Origin: Serinus canaria
Taxonomy: Eukaryota; Chordata; Aves; Passeriformes; Fringillidae
Assembly (NCBI RefSeq): GCF_022539315.1
Contig: NC_066328.1
Location: 3,415,956 to 3,479,955 of the forward strand
Direction of reading: 5' to 3'
Length of the DNA stretch: 64,000 nucleotides
The notes beneath the pieces were generated by a model that did no database searches, was not told where the DNA came from, and was given only the letters and a program-made list of their open reading frames with translations. How positions within the stretch are numbered: the first letter of the stretch is position 1; the number at the start of each line of letters is the position of its first letter. A program made the translations under genes and the position numbers. Shown one piece after another: positions 50,286 through 62,238 of this stretch.

Positions 50286-52345
50286 GCCCAGGCACAGCAG
50301 CAGTGTGTTCCAAGGCCAGCAGAGCCCTTGTCCCCAGCTGTGCACCCCGGTCAGGTGCAGCCCAGGGCTGATGGCAGGGCTCAGGTCCATCACTGCAGTC
50401 ACTGCCTGCTGCTCTGATGGCCTTGGAACTGCAGGAAAAATCCCTATTTACCCATTTTTACTCATTTGACAGTGGTGCTGATCTTCTTTTTCTGTGATCT
50501 CCTTTGCCATCATTCCCACCTGCTCTTATTTATGGCAAAACTTCATAGTGGTTTGAGGAGATTTTCTTTTTCAGCTCTCTCTGCTTTATTTGTGGTGGTT
50601 TGGGGTTTTTTTTTATTTTTATCATGGAATGAAAGGTCTTGTAATCACTCCCAAGTGGCCATATCTGCTAGAAAGGTGGATAGCATACACTCTAAAATCA
50701 AATGTAGTTCCCCTGTTGTATTAGAATAGCTTTGTGCATGGAAGGATTGTGGCTCACAGCTCATTCCTTTCTCTGACAGAGATCATTTCTATCTCCTTCT
50801 CTTGCTGAACTAGGAAACTTCTAATCCTTTATGTGAAGTGCCTGGATGTGGAAATATTAATATTTCTAAGAGAACAAAATCAGATGAAAGTGTGAACAAA
50901 ATGAAATTAATTAGGTCACTGAAATAGGAAAATAATCCCATATTATCACCTTGTCCCCTCATTTATCTGCAGCTTGTAAAGGAACAGTGGGGCCATGATT
51001 TTGCTGCAATATTATTTTACAGTTGCACGAGCTTTCTCCATGAACAGGGAGAGGTTTTCCAGAGATCTTGCAGTTCCAAATTCTTCTGCATGAAGGAAGA
51101 ATTGAAATATTCATGTGGTAGCTGTGTGAGAGGAGCTGATCTCCCAGTGTGGAAATGATGCCTCTAGAGCAGTGCAAGATGATCCATGCCATCCATGGGG
51201 TGCTAATAAAACATCCCATGTGCCAGGAGAATCTGTTCCTCTTTGTCCTTAACAAGAATAAATCTGGATCTAATAGTGATAAAGTGAAGTTTAAGCTATT
51301 AATAACTTCTGTTGCATCCTTTTAATGAAAAAACAAATCACACTAAAAAGCAGAAAGGTGGGAAAGGTTTGGTGGGGCCACCCCAAGGGATGAGCAGCAG
51401 CCAAATGGATCTTTGGCAGGTTTTGCACATCCCCAGAGAAGCTGTGCAGTGCCAGTGCTGGGTTGTAATCATGGCAATACTGAGTGTCAGTGACAGTGTG
51501 AAGACAAGGAAACACACAATGTGGAAAGTCTCCAGTTCCATGAAGCTCCTGAAGAGCTGGTGGGATTGCTTCCTTTTCCTCCAAGGGTGGGGAAGAGATG
51601 AGGAGAGGTTCTGGCTGATGTGGAGAACGAGCAGCAGTGTTTTACATGCCCCATCCTCTTTACTCTGAGGCTGCAGAAAGCACCAGCTGCCAATGGCAGT
51701 GTAAATAACAGGAATTTGAATTCTATTGTAAAATTTTCAATGCTTTTGCTGTAACTAGAGAGTATTTTGCTGGAAGTTTAAGCTTGCTCCTTTCCTTCAT
51801 TTTTTCTTTGAACCTCTGTAATTGTAATGTATTTATAGCAGGTACATTTACTCAGTGGTCTTCACTGTGAAACTGTTCCTGGGGGAAGCTGAGGGCACTA
51901 ATTGCCATTTTTAGTGTTAGAAACAACCAAAACACAATTTTAGAAAGCACTTCAAATTGGTTAAATCCTACTTCCCTGATTTTCTCAAGACTGAAGTTAA
52001 ATCAGCCCTGAATCCTAAAGATCTGACACTAAGATATTATCATCCATCGAGTTCCAGAGATGCTTCAAACTTATCTGTGTAATTCCTGCCAGAAACGTGC
52101 TGGAGAACAAAACCAAAACCAAAAGTGATGTTTCTGGCTTAGAGGTTTTTCCAGTAGCTTCCATGCCACAGGAGGCTGGTTTTTCCAGAGAAACTTGTGG
52201 GAACTCAGCACATCACTCCTGATGTCCAGAGCTACCGAGAGAACCCTTGGGGGGCTCAGGGGCCTTGGAATGTTGCCAGAAGCACTTGGTGGATGGATTT
52301 TGATCCATCTAGGGATGTGCCACCTGTGTGTGAGGAGATGGAACC
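50286..52345. other. Noncoding sequence, no gene seen
   Basis: No exon, RNA gene or transposon recognised. Overlapping opposite-strand frames at 51.3-51.7 kb are not supported. Confidence 0.5.
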
Positions 52346-52778
52346 TGTGAGAATCACTCGGGTGTGAATGGTGAAGGGAAGACATAATTATAGGGTAAAT
52401 TACAGATTTTGGGGTTTTGGTACAGGGGGGTTGTGGAGATAAGATGGAGGAATGAGGGCGTGTCACAGGGCTCTTCTTTCTTCTTCTTGCCATCCATCTT
52501 CTGTGTGGTGTTGGCACTTGTGGATTGCTCTGGGGTGAGGGTGCACTTGGTGACAAGGGTGACAGGTATTGGGAATAAAGAGTAAATATGATATACGTAC
52601 TTTTTGCTATAAAAGACGCGACCGCCTCGGGGGCGGTCAGAGTGCCTTTGGCTGCCGTGCTGGTCAGATCCAGGTCGGGCAGAGAAGGAACTTTGTAGAT
52701 AAGAAACAATAAACAATTCTGAAGACGGAAAAACCCAGAGTCCAGACTCATCTTTTGAGGCCCAGGGTGCAAGCACCA
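52346..52778 (+). mobile_element. Solo LTR, family B copy 1
   Basis: It begins TGTGAGAATCACTCGGGTGTG and has a CTTCTTTCTTCTTCTTGCC pyrimidine block. A TATA box CTATAAAAG lies at 52607-52615, followed by a GC hairpin at 52620-52638, and AAACAATAAACAATTC (polyadenylation signal) lies at about 52706-52721. The 3' end is near AAGCACCA; I could not confirm a target duplication. The start, pyrimidine block and AATAAA context align with 56198-56632. It keeps a cluster of CpG sites in a CpG-poor window, suggesting youth. Confidence 0.75.
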
Positions 52779-55700
52779 TCCTAGGGGTGTGTGGGAGCAG
52801 AGACAGACAGCCCAACCCCATAAAAGTCACTCGTGGTTTCCTTGCTTCCATCAGGTGTGTCTCCAAAATCCTGTGGTCTTTGTGTGCTCCTGTCCTCTGG
52901 GTGCTGGTGGCCTTGGACAGGCTTGGCACGTGGCACTGGATCTGTCACCTCCTGCAGACCCAACAGCATTCCTGCTCTCTGGAATGTCTCCTCCTGGGAC
53001 ACTTCTCCAGGGCTGTTTTCTGGCACCTCCCGCTCCCTTTGCAGCCCCTGCTCCCTGCAGGACCCAGGGGTGCTGCTGGCAGAGCAGTGAGCCCAGTCCC
53101 TCCTCCAGAGCTCCCCTTCCTGCACTGCAGGAGCACCTTTGCCAGGATGTTTGGAGCCCTGCACCTGGCAGCAGCTGGCAGTGCCATGGCAGCTCCTGGA
53201 GCTTTCACTTGCAATATTTATAGAGCTGGCAGCTGCCACGTGCTGTTCACTGAGGTCCTGCTCCTGTGTGTCCAGCACGAGTGCCACTGGCAAGGGAGTC
53301 ATGGGCACTTCAATCTCATTAGCCCCCGTTGGGTCCCCAGCCCAATCAAGGGAAAGGCAGGGATCAGGTTTGCAGTTTGTCCTGCTGGAGCTGTTCTGAT
53401 TCCCCAACATCTCTGGGTGTTTCTGCCCCAGTCTTCCCCAGGGAAAATGTGGGTGGGATTCACCCAGACAGCACAGACCTCCACTGACAGATGACAGCAG
53501 TCCTGCCCAATACTGCAAGGCAGCCCTGGGGGAAATTGGCCCAGCTAAATTAAAGTTTTAGGGGTTTCAGGGAATATCTGGAATATATTACTACAGCAAT
53601 TTAGAGAAAACCTGGTTTTCCACATTTAAAATGTCTGTAATGTATTCAAAATCAGACGAAAAAACCCCACAGTGACTTCCTCCTACCTGCCCCATGCCCA
53701 GCCTGGAGGGTTTACTGGGATTCCAGGATCCATTCCTGCCCAAGCTCCATCTGCTGTTGCTTTTTCCCCTTTTCTTTCCCACTGATATTCCTGGATGGTT
53801 AGGCTTTATTGATGTCAGCTTCCATGACTGTCAAGGAACAATCTCATAATTTTCAGCTGCCCCTGTTTTAAGAAAATAAAGCAAGGACATGAAGGTTTTT
53901 AAGACAGTGAATTACTGGAAGTGTAGACTGATCATTTATTATATCAGGCACTGCTTTTGACCTCCACAGAGCCAATGCTGCCTGCTCCTCTGCATGTCTG
54001 AGGATTCCTTGGGCTGGAGTTCTCCTTTTACCACAATGGGAACATTCCTCTGCCCTGGGAACAGAGCTCAGCCCAAATGGGATGAGCTGTGGCAAATAAC
54101 AGGGAGCTGTGCAGAGGAAGAGAGCAGGCAGGAAGCACTGCCAAGCAATGGTGCCAGAATTCCATAAATTCCCCTTTTCCAGCAGGCATGGCTTCAGTAA
54201 TGTGGGTCATTGATAGCAGTGCTTCTGGGATCCTTAATGGAAAGCAGATTTTTTTTCAAGTCAACAAATAAGATGGTCAGGATCAGCCTCATTAAAGGCA
54301 GTGCCATTTCTGGCCAAAGGATTGTGTCTGGATGTTCTGGGAGTAAAAGAGCATGTAAAATCCAACAGCAGTTTGCAGTGATTTATTGCCTCTAGTTTTC
54401 TATGATTTTTAATCATTAAAGAGTATGTAAAAACATATTTTATACACAATCTTTTATCTTACATTTATTTTTATATTTCTCAGTAGCAATTTATTGCAAT
54501 AGATATATCACCATTACTATAGACATTTATAGTGCCATTAAAATTCAATGCCACCATAAATTTATGCTCCTTAAAGTTTGACATTTGTAACAGCTTCCAC
54601 AAGGGCATATTTTATACTGAAAGTGAAACTTGAAGTAGAAACTTTTCTTAAATTTAAAATGTAGTCAAGGAAAGAGATGCCTTTTTTATCTGCTTTTAAT
54701 AAATTCAGTAACTTGGTAAGCTCTACTTTTGGATTTATTTTGCTCAAGACACTTCAAACAAGTTCCAGGTAAAAGAGGATATGCAAAACAATATTATAAA
54801 GCTATTATTTACTGGCTGACACACAAACCATAGATAGCCTATAATGAATTCCACAAGTATGAGTGAATATTTTTATTCTTCAACTTGAAAAGTTTAAAAA
54901 TGACAATTCTGAATATGGAATGTTTAAGATTATTTAAAGATCATTGCAGAACCAGGCAGGAATTTCTCTCTCTCTCTCTCTCTCATACTAGTTTCTCTAT
55001 TCATAGAAAAAGAAAAAACAAACTGCTGAGTAAGTATCAGCATGGAGTTGAATGTAATGTGCAAGTGAATAGCAAGTTGATTTTCCTGTAAATAAAGTTT
55101 TTTTTAATAGAAATTCAAAAGGGAAAATATGTTTTCATGGTTCAGAGTATGTTCAATGGTCAAAATGACCAGCAACCTTTCCCTTGCACCTCCTTGATTG
55201 CACACAGGGGATGTATCAGCTCTCCATGGAAGGATTGTCCTTCTGAGAGCCACCAGAATCCAGCAGAGACTTCAGGTGCTCCAAGCAGAGAGGCCTGAGC
55301 ACCTGAGAGCAGCAATCCCATGGGATTGCAGCTGTTGGGCAGCAGAGTCTTCAAGGACTTGTTTGCCTTCATCTAGGGCTGTTCTTATTTCCAGCCTGTT
55401 ACTAATTAAATGGCAGGCATTACCAAAAGTTATTTTTCTATACAGAAAACCCATGAATTTAGTTGTATGCAGTGTGTGAGAAGTGTTCAAGTAGCTGACA
55501 GTGGCGTGGGTAAGAGCTGCACTGGTAGCACCTCAGAAAACCTGAGTGAGAAACAGGAGTTCTGCTGTAGCATAAGCTGAATTAGCCACAGGCCTGCTTT
55601 ATGTTTACCAGGAGTAATATTTCTGTAAACCCAGGGACAGATTTGATAGTCAGTGAGGAAAGTGAGAGTGCTGCACAAGTGAAGCAAAGGGGAAAATCAA

Positions 55701-56197
55701 ATTGTCACTAATACAGTCAGAAGCAGATTTTATCATCTTGATTTCCTACTGTGGTTTATGAGATGAGCTGCTCTGAAAGCAGAGATTGAAGGTGGTGATA
55801 AAGCACACCACAAAACAACAAATGTGCCAGAAAACCACTTCAGTATTTCAGTGTCAGGAACCTGGAGTTTGTCACCCTGCAGCTGGAATGGGGGGTTTTT
55901 ACCACACACTCACAGAGCTGGAAACTTCACAAGGGAATGAGGAAGGAAGCTCAGTGGAGAGCTCCTGGCAAAGCCAGAAGCAGAGCTGGGATTCAGGGCA
56001 GGGTTTGGACACAGAGCTGCTGTGGGATGTACCTGTGTCTGTGGAAACTCAGGGCACTGGGAATATTTCCCTGTCTGCTCTGGGGTGCCCTGACCCCCAG
56101 GGGAGCACTGACTCTGACTTTTATTCATGGAGAAAGTTTGCTAAACTCCAGAATAGACAAGAATCCACTAAGGTGTGAAGTGGATTGTAGAGAGTAG
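52779..56197. other. Noncoding sequence, GC-richer at left; no gene accepted
   Basis: From 52781 to 53518, frames of about 235-245 codons are open on both strands at once over the same bases. Neither has a recognisable domain, and simultaneous openness points to low stop-codon density in GC-rich DNA. I do not call a gene. A (CT)n run lies at about 54965-54984. The rest is AT-rich unique sequence. Confidence 0.45.
54965..54984. repeat. (CT)n microsatellite
   Basis: About nine uninterrupted CT/TC dinucleotides. Confidence 0.85.
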
Positions 56198-56632
56198 TGT
56201 TAGGTGTATCACTTAGGTGGGAAATTGAGGTTTTGGGATTTTTAGTGTGCTGTGGATGGAAGCAAGGTGGAGGGCACAGGGTGCCTTCTGTCCTGGGTGT
56301 CTTCTTCATGCTTCTTCTTCCTCCTTCTTCATGGGTTTGGGGGGCTTTTTGTGATTGGGTGGAAAAGTCCACATTGTGGGATCAGATATTGGGTTAAAAG
56401 GGAAATAATCTAGGTGTTAGCTCTTAATTGGATAGTTTAGCTTTAAAAGACCTTGGAACAAGAGATTGTTGGCCATTTTTGTGGTGCTTTTCCAGTGCAC
56501 TGAGCCTTGTGTGGACAGCCTGCAGAACTCTAGATAAGATAGATAACTCTAGAGAACTCCAATAACTCTAGATGACAATAAACAAGAACCTAAAGACCAA
56601 GAAGATCCAGTGCATCTCTCTTTCCTGACACA
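56198..56632 (+). mobile_element. Solo LTR, family B copy 2
   Basis: It begins TGTTAGGTGTATCACTTAGG, aligning with the start of the 52.3 kb LTR, then has GAGGTTTTGGGATTTT, a CTTCTTCATGCTTCTTCTTCC block, a TTTAAAAGACC TATA-like site, and GACAATAAACAAGAACC. It ends CCTGACACA. AGTAG on the left and AGTCT on the right could be a decayed target duplication. It is about 435 bp and more diverged than copy 1, so probably older or from a sister subfamily. Confidence 0.72.
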
Positions 56633-57387
56633 AGTCTGCTCCAGGAGGGTCTCCCCAAACAGGGGAGGGCCTGGCCAGAGTCCCAGGAGCTGGGGATCAG
56701 TACCAAAAACCCCAGCATGGGTCCCAGCACAGCTCCCAGGGCTGCTGCTCCTCTCAAAGCTCCCTTAGAGCCAGCCTGAAGGGACCTGCAGGGCTTGTGC
56801 TCCTGAGTGGTGCCACAGCCCCTTCCACACCCCATGGCTCGTTAGGGCTGAGGGTTCATTAGTGCTGTGGCTCTGATGGCTGCTGTAATTACCTTCAGCC
56901 AGCCTGAGTTCCCCACCAGCTCCAAGTGCACTGAGAGACTCCAGGAGCAAACCCTGATGAGGTTAAGCAGGAGGAGGTGATGGGATCACAAATAACTGCA
57001 TCAGGAGCAAGGCTTTGCTAATGGGGGTCTTCCAGTCCACCAGACAAAAAGAGTTTTACCAAGTTTTACTGCTGGAAGTAGTTGAAAGAGAAGGAGTTCA
57101 TTTTGAGGGGGGAGAAAAAAAGATGGACATTTTCCAATTGTAAATGTGATTATTTGTTTGGGTAAATCTTCCAAGAAAGCCTGTGGAAAGTTCTTTATTG
57201 ACAGGAAATTTAAAATCAGATTTGGATCTCTTGAAAGCCAAGTTTGGATGCTTTTGATGCAGTAATTTGAAGTGATTTCAGTCAGAACGTGCTGGACAGG
57301 AGATAAAGCTTGTGCAACAGCATTCTCCTGTATTAATGACAGCATTTCCCTGTGCTCTTCCATCCTAAGTCCTGCTGGGCTGTTGGG
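56633..57387. other. Noncoding sequence, no gene seen
   Basis: No exon, RNA gene or transposon recognised. Confidence 0.5.
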
Positions 57388-57428
57388 CCCTAACCCTAAC
57401 CCTAACCCTAACCCTAACCCTAACCCCT
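57388..57428. repeat. Interstitial telomeric repeat (CCCTAA)6
   Basis: Six perfect CCCTAA units (57388-57423) followed by CCCC. This is the C-rich strand of the vertebrate telomere repeat. No degenerate telomeric units are seen to either side, so it is a short, sharply bounded interstitial tract. Confidence 0.97.
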
Positions 57429-60001
57429 CTCAGATCCCTTTTTCCTTGGCAGCAGGTGAGGGACACTGGGATTTGCCTCTCCCAATTCCTGCTTAGCCAG
57501 GACATGTGTGGAGTTTAGGAAAGCTTTCTCATGGCCTCCTGTTTTGCTGCCACGTGGTTTTAGCTCTGTTTGAACATCCCTCACAACATTTAGATGACTA
57601 AACCTATCCTTTTATTCCATGTTGCACATAGGGTATCTAATCAGCATTTATGACATGTAAGATTAATCCCACTCATGAGGAGAGGCCTTTAAAATTCATT
57701 AGTGCCATCACCTTGCTTGAGCTACAAACTGTTCATTTCATTCAAGACAGAAAAATCCATGTCCTAGGAATGTTCATCATGCCTCTTATGGGTGAATTTA
57801 TTACTCTTCTTAGTGGGAAAAATGTGAATGCAGAGGTATTTTTCAGTGCTAATTACTGCATTTCTGTGCAAATGTGGCTGATTTGGCAGAAAATAGCCTG
57901 GTCCTTTTGGAAACATCTCAGAGCTGGAGGAACTGGAGACCTGGCTCAAATAAAAGGGGGACAAGGAAGGAAGTGGTGCTTGAGGTGTGTGTTTGGGGTG
58001 TGTGTGTTTGGGGTGTGTGTGTTTGGGGTGTGTGTTTGGGGCTGTGTTTGGGGTTGTGTTTGCTTTGCCTTTGCCCAGCTCTGGTGTGGGAGGAACCCCT
58101 GGTGCTTTGGGTCTGCAGTGGGATCAAAGCTGCCCTGCCCTTTTCTGGGCATGAGAATGCTTCTTTGCCTTCTTCATGTGCAGATTTACAGCGATTTTTG
58201 GAACTGGACATCAAACCTGACATGATCATTTAATTTACTTAGCAGTTCCCATTTTTAATTTTTTATTATTTTTTTTCCTTGTCCTGTGTTTTGGAGTTAT
58301 TTGAAAAGGACTGAAACTCTGCAACCATCCAAAATTGGGTTTTTCTTTGCAGTGATTTTGGTCAGACTCTTCCTTCACTGAAACACCCCCAGTGTATCAT
58401 CTATCATCAGTATATCATCCTTTCAAGAGCTGTCTTCTGCTTTATATTGAACTTGGGTTTTACAGCACACCACAAATTCTGGGGGAACACCACATGACTT
58501 GATCAGCTTTCATTCCACCTTGGAATATTTAGTGAAATTTTAAAATTTTAATAACTCTGTCTTAAAGAAAGAAGCAAACTGTTTGGGAGGTGCCTATGAG
58601 CTGATCTGATGTGTCTCAGGGAGAGCTGATTTCCCATCAGTTGCACTGTCCCTGTTCAGGTTTGCAACTTGCTTTTTTCCTAGAGCATCTTACAATTGAT
58701 TTTCATTTTTCAGGCCAGCTTGCACTGCTTTCCACCCTTTCAGGGATGAAATTTTGACCTGTGTTGAGCAGCAATATGGAAAAAAGAATTGTTTTATGTG
58801 CCTTGCTGGGTCCTGTCCTTTGCATGGCTGCTATGAGCCAGGAGACCAAATCCGGAGATCAGGGAGATTCTGACTCCTGTGCTGGTTCTTTGAGTCCAGG
58901 GGTCACACTTGGGCAATGCTCACTTTGTGATCACCCACTGCAAAACCCTCAGGGGTTTGAATTGGAAACATCCTCTCTTTGAAACATTTATTCATTACCT
59001 GCAGGTGATTTTTCACTCTGCTCCTTGTAGCTGTGGGCAGAGAGGATTTGTTGCAGAAAGCTGTGCAAACAGATCTTGCTGCAGTTGCCTGCCCTTCTGA
59101 AAAGTTTGATCTGAAGTTGCTAAATTGCCCTTTGCACATTTGTGTGAGACTGATGCTGTTTTAGGAAGAGCAGGAGCTGTTTGACCATGCTTGAGCTGAT
59201 GCCTGTCTGTCAAAAAATCTTCTCATGGAGAAAAAAAAATGGTTTTGTGAGTCTGGAGCTTTCCTGAGGGTGACCCTCCCCTCTTTAGGACTAGACAAAA
59301 GCAGATAAAATGCACCAAAACCCCAAAAATCAAAGCTGCAGTACCAGGGGCCATCTTGTACCATTAGTATGCTGAGAAGAGTTTTGGTTGCATAATAACT
59401 GATGATTCACCCGTGGTGAATTCCTTACCCCAGTTTACTGGGATTTTTGATATACCCTCCACTTTTCATTACTTTGAGATCCCCATCTAAACTAAACCTC
59501 ACTTAAACACTGCAATAATGGTGTACTTTTTCTCCAGCCTGCCAGTTCTATTAAATTAAATTCTAAAATTTTTTCTGCCAGTTCTATTAAATTTTATTAG
59601 TGTAGGAAGTTGGGCAAAAGGCATGGCATTTACACTGAGCTCAGTGCAAAGCTGCCCTGAGTTACCAGCAGGCTCCAGCTGTTCTGCAGTGCCAGCTGTG
59701 CTGTGCCTGGGGCTCAGGGCTGCTCCTGGGCTGTGCTTCCAGACCCCTGTGGGCTCCAGGAGCTGCCAGCTCCATCAGCAGGGGGACACAAGGAGGGATG
59801 GAGCTGGCTGATGGCACTGAGTGATGGAACCCCTGGGCTCTGCCAGCTGAGGCACTGCCTGACTGCTCTGAGACTGCTCCTGGAGCCAGTGTCACACAGC
59901 CTGCTGTCCCCAGGCAGCTCAGAGCTCCTGGCTGGGAACCTGGGAGCCCAGAGCCTGCTCCTGCTGCACAGGCACCCACCTGGGCACAAGGGACAGGCAG
60001 T
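57429..60001. other. Noncoding sequence, no gene seen
   Basis: Contains the GT-rich array at about 57980-58062. Other frames are short and unsupported. 59.62-60.0 kb rises in G+C toward the large minisatellite. Confidence 0.5.
57980..58062. repeat. GTGTGTGTTTGGGG tandem repeat
   Basis: Four to five units of GTGTGTGTGTTTGGGG with length changes in the GT part (18 bp down to about 11 bp). The plus strand contains only G and T plus an occasional C. Confidence 0.9.
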
Positions 60002-61013
60002 CCTGGGGACACAGCCCTGGGGACAGAGCCCTGGGACAGAGCCCTGGGACACAGCCCTAGGACACAGCTCTGGGGACAGAGCCCTGGGGACAGAGCCCTG
60101 GGGACACAGCCCTGGGGACAGAGCCCTGGGACACAGCCCTGGGGACAGAGCCATGGGGACACAGCCGTGGGGACACAGCCCTGGGGACAGAGTCCTGGAC
60201 ACAGCCCAGGGGACAGAGCCCTGGGGACAGAGCCCTAGGGACACAGCCCTGGGGACACAGCCCTGGGGACAGAGCCCTGGGACAGAGCCCTGGGGACAGC
60301 CCAGGGGACACAGCCCTGGGGACAGAGCCCTGGGACACAGCCCTGGGGACAGAGCCCTGGGGACAGAGCCCTGGGGACAGAGCTCTGGGACACAGCCCTG
60401 GGGACACAGCCCTGGGACACAGCCCTGAGGACACAGCCCTGGGGACACAGCCCTGGGGACAGAGCCCGGGGACAGAGCTCTGGGACACAGCCCTGGGGAC
60501 ACAGCCCTGGGGACACAGCCCTGGGGACAGAGCTCTGGGACACAGCCCTGGGGACAGAGCCCTGGGGACAGAGCCCTGGGGACAGAGCCCTGGGGACAGA
60601 GCCATGGGGACACAGCCCTGGGGACACAGCCCTGGGGACAGAGCCCTGGGGACAGAGCTCTGGGACACAGCCATGGGACGCAGCCCTGGGGACACAGCCC
60701 TGGGGACAGAGCTCTGGGACACAGCCCTGGGGACACAGAACAGCCCTGGGACACAGCCTTGGAGACACAGCCATTGGGACACAGCCCTGGGGACACAGCC
60801 CTGGGGACACAGCCCTGGGGACAGAGCCCTGGGGACACAGCCCTGGGACACAGCCCTGGGGACAGAGCCCTGGGGACAGAGCCCTGGGACACAGCCCTGG
60901 GGACACAGAACAGCCCTGGGACACAGCCCTGGGGACACAGCCATTGGGACACAGCCCTGGGGACAGAGCCCTGGGGAGACAGCCCTGGGGACACAGGACA
61001 GCCCTGGGACACC
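60002..61013. repeat. 14-bp G-rich minisatellite, about 70 copies
   Basis: About 1.0 kb of CCCTGGGGACA(C/G)AG with 13-bp variants (CCCTGGGACACAG). The two unit types, CACAG and GAGAG-like, are interspersed without simple order. A sub-block with GAACAGCCCTGGGACACAG and CCATTGGGACAC occurs near 60731 and again about 171 bp later near 60902, a higher-order duplication. The minus strand lacks stop codons in all frames, which creates a 499-codon open frame with a 14-residue repeat (CPQGCVPRAVSPGL type). It is a by-product of the array. Confidence 0.96.
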
Positions 61014-62233
61014 TTTGGCACAGCTGGATGCCCTGTCTGTCCTTTAGGGTCATGCCTGATCTGTTGGGGTCTCACAGGACCATGCAAGGATTCAGCAGAA
61101 TGGTTTTGGTGGGTCTGCCTGGGAATGGGACTGCAGCCCCCCTGGAGACTCCTGTCACCATCTGGGCAGAGCCAGGGATCTGGGTCAAGAGTTTTGATCC
61201 CCCAGGCAAGCACTGCCCCATGCAGAGCTGCTCACAGTCAGGTTTAGGGCTTTGTTTGTTTGTTTGTTTGTTTTGTTATTTTGATTTGGTTCTAAACAGT
61301 CCATGAGCATCTGAGCCATAAATAAAATTCTGCAATGGCATCTAAGGCAGAACCTCCCCTCAGGAAATTCTTTCCCAGCTAAAAATAATTTTTTTGCTGA
61401 CACCAGAAGCGTTCTGAGGCATTGGCACCTTGCTGTCAGCCTCACCTGCACGAGCAAGAGGCAGAGCCCAGGGCCTGAGCTGCCAGGAGCTCTTGGGTGT
61501 CAGTCCTGGGGGTCAGAGCCTTTGCAGCCTGTGGATGCCCTCCAGGTGTGTGCCAGGTTTTCCCATCAGTTTAGCAGTGTCAGTCTCAAATGGCCTCCTG
61601 ACAGATGAGATCATAGCTCCAGTGCCATCACAGGGGGGGGTTATTCCATGCAGCCCCCATTACCTGGAGAAGACAGAATGGGGCACCCAAACCAGCTCAG
61701 GGCTTGGAACAGAAATAACAATCTATGAAGGCTTCTAAATAAATAAAGCCATTAATCCAGAGTGTGCTCGGGGTATTTTGTTTTATTTGTTGAAAGGAAT
61801 CCATAGCAAAGTGTTATTTATTCCCAGAACAATGTTACTATAGTAACTATTGTGCTTCACTGGTAGCTGTGGACAGGATTGTGAAGTTACTTAGGGGGAG
61901 ATAAGAAATTTGTCCAATAATTGGTTGTTTCACTAGAACAGGTGTTTGCCTGCCTTGAGTGCAGCAGAGGCTCCCAGAGCTTTGGGAGAGCAGAGGCAGT
62001 GCTGCATGAGCACTGACTTGCACTGCACAAAGTTGGCTCTTTGTTAGAATTGTTTTATCCTGGCAGTTTTGCACTATGGGCTGTGGGGGTAACCATGGAA
62101 ACACAGACTCTACAAATTGAGGACTTAAACACGGTGTTGTGAGAGTCCTTCCGAGGGGCCGAGCTTGATTCTCAGAGAGGTAAAGCTGCACAGATCTCAC
62201 ATAGGGAGGGGGAGCACTATTGTTGTGCTGTGA
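61014..62233. other. Noncoding sequence, no gene seen
   Basis: No exon, RNA gene or transposon recognised. A (TTTG)n run lies at about 61252-61276 and a nine-base G run near 61633. Confidence 0.5.
61252..61276. repeat. (TTTG)n microsatellite
   Basis: Six TTTG units in an uninterrupted run. Confidence 0.88.
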
Positions 62234-62238
62234 TCCCC

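Noticed and set aside
52346..56632. The two family B LTRs as the ends of one provirus
   Set aside because: They are far too different from each other for paired LTRs, and no gag, pol or env remnant lies between them.
59714..61213. 499-codon minus-strand open frame
   Set aside because: It is a translation of the 14-bp minisatellite (14-residue periodic protein) and is open in every minus-strand frame. There is no domain or start context to support it.
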